Below, piece after piece: positions 54,880 to 64,000 of a stretch of DNA of 64,000 nucleotides. Location of the stretch: NCBI GenBank assembly GCA_032718565.1, contig JAVGVS010000023.1, positions 2,553,277 to 2,617,276 on the forward strand, given 5' to 3'. The DNA comes from Distichodus sexfasciatus (lineage: Eukaryota; Chordata; Actinopteri; Characiformes; Distichodontidae). Every line of letters starts with the position of its first letter. Positions within the stretch are counted from its first letter, which is position 1. The notes below the pieces were generated by a model. The model did not search any database and was not told the origin of the DNA. It saw only the letters and a program-made list of their open reading frames with translations. A program made the translations under genes and the position numbers.

Positions 54880-55493
54880 ATTACAGCTAATTGCAGGAGG
54901 GAAGGATCACTTTACTCCTCCTCTACTCCCCTCCTGCCCCCTCTCCTACCGCAGCCACCCAAACAGTAGTGTCCTTCAATTTGAGTTAGTAGAGTCGGTT
55001 TCATCATGGACTACCCCCATGCTCCATGGATTATCACTTTTCTCCTGCTCCATGTCATCTCTGCCGCCACTCCCCAACTATTTCAGCTTAACTCCATCCC
55101 TCCATCCCTCCATTCTTTTACTAGGCGTGACATGTTGGAGTCTTGCCCAACGCTGTGAACCCTGCTTGGGTTACTCAGGAGCTGTACAAGGCAGGTGACT
55201 CAACGGTAGCCCCATGTGCCAATAGAACAAAAGGCCAGGGTGTTATGAGCCACGTCAGATCTGTGCACATTGCCATTCATCCCCCTGTTAAACTATTGAT
55301 AAAGGCTTAGGTGCCAAGAGGAGGTCACACGGATGGACAGACAGTGAGAGAGAGAATGTGGTAATATGAAGATGTGTAATGCAGACATGAGGCGGAGACT
55401 GTTAGGAAACTGGGTCTAACTGTAGTTTAAACCAGACAGAACAGTGTGTAAGGAGAGAATGTTTAGTTGGCGAAATGTAAGAACGGAGGTGTG
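54880..55493 (+). promoter_or_regulatory. ctxnd2: Candidate ctxnd2 promoter and 5'UTR exon
   Basis: A less AT-rich segment upstream of the cortexin-like coding exon. A consensus donor (GTGTG|GTAAGT) ends near 55493/55494 and could splice to the acceptor at 56069. No TATA box or frame supports it directly, so this is inference from position and splice signals. Confidence 0.3.
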
Positions 55494-55699
55494 GTAAGTT
55501 TTGACTAATTGCTTTATTTGTTGCTCATTTAGTATAGACAAACTAATGCCAAAATTCAGCAGTGTATAAACTTCTTGAAACTCATGCTTAAGTAAAAGTA
55601 AAGATTCTTTACAAAGAAGTAAAAGATAAATTCATCTGACATGAATAAAAGTCTGATGTGAACCGTGCATAAGTATTAAGTAGTGGTATACTCATCTAC

Positions 55700-55850
55700 G
55701 GACCAAGGAGCTAAAGGCTCTAATCCATCTATCCTACCCTTATTACTACAACTGCTGGGTCTCTAAAAAGACCCTTACCCCAAGTTGCTTCAAGTGCCTT
55801 AAATTAGGAAATTTAAGTCAGTCTGGATAGAACATGCTAAATTCAGTGAA
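55700..55850. repeat. Family C repeat, copy 7 (inverted)
   Basis: Contains ACCCTTACCCCAAGTTGCTT, AAGTGCCTTAAATTAGGAAA and TAAGTCAGTCTGGATAG, complementary to the family words. Confidence 0.45.
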
Positions 55851-56263
55851 AGTATTTTGCTAGAATTAGTCAAGATCAAAGCTAATATCAACCAATTTTT
55901 AAATGGTACAGTATCAAACAAATGCATTCACTTTTTGCCCATGACCACAAAACTGCATTTCTGGTAATATCTTTGATATGGTTGAGCCATTGAACACATT
56001 AATAATAGTACATCTAATGTTCTAATCATATTCATATCTAATTTCTGATTCATTTATTTTTTCATGCAGGAGACCTCAAGTAATATATATTAACAGATCA
56101 CAAGGATCACTACTGAAGTTCTGGAACTGAAGATGATATTTGAACTATTGCTTGGATATTAAGCATTTCATTGGCTGTACCAGCAGGACTTTGGCTTCAA
56201 CCTATTTGCACCACTATATCACAGATTTAAAGAGAGCTCTAAGGAAAAAAATCATAGTCCCGA

Positions 56264-56449
56264 ATGGACCAGCCTGCACCACCGCCATCTTGGTTAGAGG
56301 TTGATGTGGACTTGGGCTTTGCCCTCTTCTTCCTCTTCCTCCTCTGCCTCTTCTTGCTTGGAACAATCATTCGCTGTGCTCAAACGGTGGTCGACCCCTA
56401 TGGAGCCATCTCTACCTCCACCTATCAGGAGGAACAAATCACTAACTGA
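56264..56449 (+). CDS. ctxnd2: Cortexin-domain small membrane protein
   Basis: A 61-residue single-exon reading frame. It has a short N terminus (MDQPAPPPSWLEVDVD), one hydrophobic helix (about 17-36, LGFALFFLFLLCLFLL) and the cortexin signature IIRCAQTVVDPYGAISTST with an acidic EEEQ-like end. This is the layout of cortexins and cortexin-domain-containing proteins 1 and 2: a single-pass membrane protein with a conserved cytoplasmic tail and no defined biochemical function. The exon opens after TTTTTTCATGCAG at 56069, giving 194 nt of 5'UTR. The variant poly(A) signal ATTAAA at 56617-56622 fits a compact transcript. Family membership is confident. The choice of ctxnd2 over ctxnd1 rests on the 1q21-like neighbourhood. 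Confidence 0.8.
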   Translation: MDQPAPPPSWLEVDVDLGFALFFLFLLCLFLLGTIIRCAQTVVDPYGAISTSTYQEEQITN

Positions 56450-56640
56450 CGGTTGCTTTGGCCAATCCCACGCAGCGGATACAATGTAGGGATTAGGCCA
56501 GATTTTTTATGAGGACTACAGGTTTGGGGACAGAGATATTGCAGATGATGTTGAGAAACATGCTTTTGTCACAATGTGTCATCGCCAACAAACCATGAAC
56601 ATACATTTATCCTGTTATTAAAGATATGAAGATACCACGA
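56450..56640 (+). other. ctxnd2: 3'UTR of the cortexin-domain gene
   Basis: Unique sequence after the stop codon with ATTAAA at 56617-56622 as the likely poly(A) signal. Confidence 0.4.
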
Positions 56641-58600
56641 CTTCCAATTAATGCCATGGTCTATGAACATCAGTCATGTCAAGTGCTCTAGATTTTTATT
56701 ATTGTTTAGAAAGAAAATTAATAATGAAATGTTTAAAGATCTGTTATTATTTTAATATTAAATGAGCTAATCCTAGTGATTTTACATATGAGTAAATTTA
56801 ACAGCAAGCACACTGTAAAATATAAAGTAAAAAGTTAACTTTGGAAAGTTAAAAGTTTTTTGTGTTATGTACATGGTATTTTAGTTTCAAAAATGCATTT
56901 CCTGTTAAATAGCCTTATAGGCTTTGACATTACTTTATCTGCACTATATTCAGTTAACAGCTGCACTACAAAAAGAAGCATGACAGTAGGCTGCCTAATT
57001 ATGTAATATTAATATTGCAGAAAATCTTAACATTGTAAAACATTTGTATTCAGGGGAGAGTTTCTCTCTCCCTGTGCATCTTGATAGGGTTGAATTTCCC
57101 AACGATTCTGCCATCCTTTAGGTGTGTATAACTTTGCAAGGTTATGAATGACCTCATAAGACTTCTGTCATAAAACACTTCCTGCAAAAGCATGTGGGAA
57201 ATGTGTGACTTTCTTCAAACAGGCTGGCTGGCAAAGTCATAAGAAGAATGAGAATGTAAACCTAACCATAATGAGAGAATTATTAGGTGACTATTATATG
57301 ACTATATATAACCATAATATTTAAAATATTAATATGTAATATACTGTATATATTAAATGAATATTTTATGTAAAGTCCATCCAGCCTCAATGACCCATTT
57401 AGCATAAAGTAACAGAATACTAACAAGTTAGCGGTCATTTAAGAGAAAATGATATTTTTCATTTTTTATTTTCAGCTTGTTACCCAATCCTGTCTCACAA
57501 ATACTGGCAGACAAAACATTACTCCAGAATTGTATAATTTAATTATATTTTAATTTGGCCAAATTGTTTCATTGTCTATTATTTTAACCTTATGAACCAG
57601 CTGTTATGTCATAAGACTTTCTGCTATGTCAGAGCAACTTTATATGTTATGTGTCGTATGCACACAACTTTCAAATCTATAAAAAGCAGATCTGCTTCAT
57701 CAAAAACACATATGATAGATTCTATACACATTTTCCAGATTATTGATGATTTATAGTATCATTTGGATAAACAATGAAGAAACGTTGCTTTTCCTGGCAT
57801 CTTTTCATTTCCTTTGTTATAACAGGTCATGAACAGACCCAAAAGGGTTTAGAGGGTTAAAAATAAATACAGCCACACTTGATCAGAAATAAAACTGGAC
57901 TCTGAGAGGAGATGCTGGTGTTAGTTTACTTCTGCCCATGCCTACCTAAATCTAACCTTTATGTCTGGATGAGAAAACACAATATCCTCATAGAATCAGT
58001 ACCCATGAAGTGGACATGAATCAACTCCGGGTTGTCCACACTCACTCTTAATCCCAAGACAAAGTTAGGAAAAGTGAGCAGTGTCACTTTGCTTGTTATG
58101 GGATTGAATGGATAATAATTAGGTCACCCTGAGCGCACCTGATAACAATTCCTGTAAATGATTACTGCATTGCTTTACTGCACAGGCTGTACTGACAGTC
58201 ATAGGGCTTAAAATTAAAAAAAGTACTTTTACTTGTGACCAGCTCATATGGGTTTGGGACAGGTTCAAGCTGGTTTTTACCAAACTACACGAAGTATAGT
58301 TTTCTAATGAAAGAAAACAGCTATCTAGCATATTAGATCAATACTTTTGCTTAGATTTCTATTTATATATTTATACTGACAAGACGAAATAAAAAAACAA
58401 ATAAAAAAACCGACCAAAAAGCCCAAACGAACAATTTCTTCCCAAAATGTTTTGAATTAAAGTTCTAAAATCTCTGTATGTAGCTGCACTTTGGTGGTAT
58501 ATTTGGTAGCATTATGACGCAATTCATTCATAAATGTCTATTATTTAACTTTTATAAGCTACGTATGCATTACTATATGTATTGACCTTACTTGCATGTC
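56641..58600. other. Intergenic spacer before rps27
   Basis: AT-rich sequence without a recognisable gene, RNA gene or repeat family. Confidence 0.5.
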
Positions 58601-58604
58601 CTCA

Positions 58605-58716
58605 CCGACCGCCCAACGACACTACCCACTTCCGGAATATGCACGCGCTCTGCGAATAATATGCCGCCTTTTCCGCTCTGAACTTCCTTTCCGGCAGCGG
58701 CTAAATCTGCGCCAAC
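58605..58716 (+). promoter_or_regulatory. rps27: rps27 promoter and 5'UTR
   Basis: Contains an ETS-type site ACTTCCGGAA (from about 58628) and no TATA box. Pyrimidine tracts CCTTTTCC (58667-58674) and CTTCCTTTCC (58683-58692) could provide the 5' terminal oligopyrimidine start of ribosomal protein mRNAs, which places translation under growth (mTOR) control. The exact start is not determined. Confidence 0.55.
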
Positions 58717-60356
<1,640 letters not shown>

Positions 60357-60560
60357 GCTCTTTGCTAGGTGCTTCTGTAATGAGGAAGGGAGAGGTGGGG
60401 TTGGACTGGCCCGGCCCGGTTTAACCCTAGTGATCCCGGCTTCAGACGAACCCGCGTGAAGGAAGAAGCAGTGACCAGATACTGTTGCTTACTTGGTCTC
60501 TAGAAAGGATGGCTCTCCAACCCAGTCTCTCTCTTTAAATAAAGGTTTTTGGCTAAAACA
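60357..60560 (+). terminator. rps27: rps27 3'UTR with poly(A) signal
   Basis: About 200 nt of 3'UTR with a canonical AATAAA at 60538-60543, about 180 nt after the stop codon. Confidence 0.7.
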
Positions 60561-61116
60561 ATAATGAGAAGTGTCATTTTTAAAATGTTAACTGTTACAA
60601 ATCATTACCATAAATGTTTTTATCTTCTGGATTTGTGATAAAATAAGGTAGTGTCTTTCCTGCAGATTTGGGAAGGACCGGTTTAGACTTCTCATGACCT
60701 ATATTTCGGTGTTGGAAAACCTGAACTGAATATAAAGTAGAGCCTAGTTTTGGAGTTGCTACAGCTAAAGGGCTGGTGTGTCTCGGTAGGATTTATCTAG
60801 TGAACTTTCTGCTGAAGTGAGAATTATTGGTGATTCAGGGCCAATTTTTATTCTGTTCCATCTTACATTTTCTGTTAACTTTGAGCTTAATTTTTTCCCA
60901 TTGTTTGAATTGATTGTTCAATTATTCTGAGAGTTTACCATGTTCATATACCAACTCTCTCAAACACAAGGAAGCAACAAAAGCATACAAATAAAAACAC
61001 CTACACATGATGAGATTAACAGAATGAAACCCTGAAGGAACAAATTGTGAGAAGTGATGAATTCATAAAATCTCAGTTTTTTGGTAGTACATAATTTGAA
61101 TGCAGTAACACTGAAG
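60561..61116. other. Intergenic spacer, no feature seen
   Basis: AT-rich sequence downstream of rps27, without a gene or recognisable repeat. Confidence 0.5.
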
Positions 61117-61290
61117 GATCTCCGTAACGGTTAACGTGATTGCAGGTTTGAATCCAGAACCACTGAGGTACTCATGAGTAAGGTACTCTCCCTGCTGCTC
61201 ACTGCTTCTTCACAAATGGGTCAAATGCAAAGGTCACAATTGGTTTTGGTGCACAGTGTGCTGTGCTGTGTTCACAGTGACAATCACTAA
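61117..61290 (+). mobile_element. tRNA-derived SINE, family A copy 5
   Basis: In the opposite orientation to the other copies: B-box-like GGTTTGAATCC, then GAGGTACTCATGAGTAAGGT and GTGTTCACAGTGACAATCAC. The 5' head is truncated or decayed. Confidence 0.6.
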
Positions 61291-61874
61291 TAGAAGTAGT
61301 ATATTTGGGCAGTGCAGTCCAGAGTAGTAGGGAGCAGTATGAACAAAATCTCATTAACCGTAAGAAGCCCTTTAACCACTGGGGCCATGGATAGGTTTGC
61401 AGAGTTTAAGAGCTGAGATCACCATCTAGAACTAGAAGTCTGTAATGAGGTGATAGAACTCAAGAATAAACCAGTCTGTAAGTGATCTAGGTGAGGTTAG
61501 TGTGTCAAAAAGCCTGAACCAATCTAGCAAGCTATTAAAACCCAACAGTTCTGCAAATTGACTATTGATGGCCATTGTGAGAAAACGTGCTGAGCAGACC
61601 AAATATGCCAGAGCAATGTCAGTGGTGTCGCTTTGTCATAAATGTCACCACACTTGTGTCCTCCTGCAGTCAATCATCATACCATCACCATATAACATCA
61701 TTCTGGTCCTGGATCATCACCTCCTCTTAATGCATGTTTCAAATAATCAGTTAATTTACAATCTCTTGTAAGTGTAAAATGGATGTTATTAAGCTGGGAA
61801 AATAATGTGCAGTGGAGTGGTACTTGTGAATGAGAAGTGAGAAATGTGAACCTGCCAAATGATGATAGAGCGTA

Positions 61875-62468
61875 TAGTGCTGTGAAAAACATTTGTTCCC
61901 TTCCTGATTTCTTTTTATTTAGCATATTTGTCACACTTGCATATTTCAGATCAAACAAATTCTAATACTACTACTTTTTAAAGATTAAAAAATAATCGCC
62001 CCCCAAACCTGATTACTGGTTATGTCACATTTGGCAGCAAAAATTTTGACCCATTCTTCTTAACAGAATTGTTTAAATTCAGCCACGTTGGAGAGTTTTG
62101 CATGAATGGCTTGTTTAAGGTCATGCCAAAGCATCTCAATCAGTCCAGACTTTGACTATAGACGACACCAAAACCTTTATTTTTTTCAACAGATCTGGCA
62201 GTAATCAGGCCTGGGTGTGGCTAATGAAGTTTAACTCAGCTGTCCAAAAATGTGGTTAATCACAGTTAATTAATGACTTAGCAGGGAGGAGGTCAGGTAG
62301 GTTTGGAAAGTCTTTTCCCTTTAATAATCATTTTAAAACTGCTTTTTATATTTACATAGGTTATCTTTGTCATTTTAATGTTAAAATTTGTTAGATGATC
62401 TGAAATATATAACAAATATGCAAAATAAATAAGAAATCAGGATGGGGTAAATACTTTTTAAGTGTCTG
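61875..62468. mobile_element. Tc1/mariner-like transposon relic
   Basis: About 594 bp. The left end TAGTGCTGTGAAAAACATTT then GTTCCCTTCCTGATTTCTTT is mirrored at the right by AAGAAATCAGGATGGGGTAA then ATACTTTTTAAGTGTCTG. TA lies on both sides. Internal words (AATTCAGCCACGTTGGAGAG, AAGGTCATGCCAAAGCATCT) resemble a widespread fish DNA element. No open transposase frame remains. Confidence 0.65.
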
Positions 62469-64000
62469 TAAGTCTGTAGCTTGTACTTAGCTACACCAAA
62501 AATGTGAAGGCAGGTTCTTGAACCCACTAGATGGAACATCAGCATGCCAACTATTACACAACCTAATAGGTGCTCTGATGATGTTTGAACTGGTCTAAAA
62601 AAGCTCTAAAGTTCAGCTAGATGTTTTATTGGGTTCTCTTGGTACTCATCAAATCATGGTCATTTAATCATTGACTTGTCATTTCCCAGACAATAAAAAT
62701 GCCCAAGTGGTATAAAATTATCCCTTATATTCTCGACTTGTCTGTTTCAGATGTATGACACTGATATTGTAAAATAATGATATTTTAGTTTTTCTATTTA
62801 CTGTCACCCCATATGTACAAATCATCTGTTTAAAAAAAGCGTCATAATTTAAGATTGAGTTCCAAAGAGAACCATGATGAATAGATAATCTTTTCTAACA
62901 AAAATGTACACAAGCATTGTTATTTAGAATCTGAATCAGAAATGTTAAGACTAACATAAGACTAAATTCTGCAGAGTTGTGACCGTTCAGGACTGAAATC
63001 TGACATCATTGATTTAAAGCATGTGCATTGTGAGATTTTCTTGTACTCAGCGAAAATTGCTACTTCTTGTAAGACCTCTGATATACCTATGAGTCACCAA
63101 ATGATCATGTTTAGCAGTGCAAGAGGACTAAAAGCTACACACTGCTGGACCTGCTGCTCTGAGTCTACCATTTAAAACCATTTCAGAGACATTAAGTAGA
63201 ATTCTGAGTGCAGTATTTAGAAAGTGTCTAGCTGCAGAACTTACACAGTACTTTGGTATATAAAATCATGATGTCTTGTATAATGTAAAACCAAAAGTAA
63301 TTCTATCTTTCAAACAGACATAATATTCTTTTCAGTAAAGGTACGATCTGGTCATTGAGTTTTACGTGAAATGTCCTGGAGCCAGTGAAGGAGCCATACT
63401 CTTTGTTTGTCTATCATTTCTTGTTCTGGACATGTAAAAAGATATGCGTCTCCAGAATTCCTTCAAGAGCTAGGTAAGGACCTCTACCAGGGGTGTCGCC
63501 CGGCCGATTTTACCAGGGCTTCAGCCCAGGGTATTTTAAATCTAGCCTGGGTAGTCAAAATAATTGTACGGTGGTTTAGCTAATTTAATACATTAACATG
63601 CATGCATCTGGAAATTAAATAATACTTGAGGCAGTCTACTATAGTCTGTAGTCTACTATAACACCTTTTATAGACACCTGTATACAAATTGATAAAAATC
63701 CTCGACTCCTCTTTGAATTTACATCAGGTCTAGGATAAACCAAGGTCCTTAAAGGCTGGAAACGCCCCTGACCTTGATACCATATTCTTTTTTGGTTCTT
63801 CAAGCTAAACTTGCAGAGACATGCACTACCAGAATAAGTGTGTTGGTAGACCTCATGATATTTAATTGGTCATCTACACAAACGTACATACAATTTTCAA
63901 ACTCTTGAACTCAATCCAAGAATGATGGGTTACTCCCAAGGTTCTTCCTGTGTTTTGCTTTTTTTGGGCTAGGGTCACTCTCTGTTATAGGTCAGATGTG
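62469..64000. other. Terminal stretch, no gene seen
   Basis: AT-rich DNA. Around 63490-63770 it has repeat-like text (CCAGGGCTTCAGCCCAGGGT; AAGGCTGGAAACGCCCCTGA) suggesting another decayed MITE, but I could not define its ends. Confidence 0.4.

Overview
This is eukaryotic nuclear DNA, almost certainly from a teleost fish. The genes have vertebrate intron-exon structure with GT-AG junctions. The spaces between exons are full of fish-type repeats: tRNA-derived SINEs, hAT, Harbinger-like and Tc1-like MITEs, and long CA/TG and CT microsatellites. I cannot name the species. All four genes I can support lie on the + strand. No operon, CRISPR, phage or other prokaryotic feature is present, and I see no previously undescribed system. 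The most interesting signals are regulatory or structural details within known gene families.

Layout. (1) 1-3.2 kb: a CCAAT-box, CpG-containing segment and three splice-bounded but non-coding exon candidates. (2) 3.2-29.4 kb: celf3, a neuronal CUGBP/Elav-like RNA-binding protein, read as 12 coding exons (452 codons plus stop). It has a CpG-rich presumed promoter at 3.25-3.8 kb, a 14-kb repeat-rich intron 2, and a probable intron in its 3'UTR. (3) 30.4-48.9 kb: cers2, ceramide synthase 2, with a GC-box promoter, a non-coding first exon ending at 30997 and 10 coding exons (387 codons plus stop). (4) 48.9-55 kb: gene-poor, with a hAT-type element nested inside another. (5) 55-56.6 kb: a 61-residue cortexin-domain single-pass membrane protein (probably ctxnd2) encoded in one exon. 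(6) 58.6-60.55 kb: rps27, the 84-residue zinc-ribbon ribosomal protein eS27, in four exons. (7) 60.55-64 kb: no gene seen; a SINE copy and a Tc1-like relic.

Human CELF3, CERS2 and RPS27 all map to 1q21, so the window looks like a compact piece of that conserved synteny block. The genes are functionally unrelated (splicing regulation, sphingolipid synthesis, a small membrane protein, translation) and each appears to have its own promoter. Exon limits were set by matching translated segments to family knowledge and by requiring GT-AG junctions with compatible phases. Untranslated ends are much less certain than coding exons.
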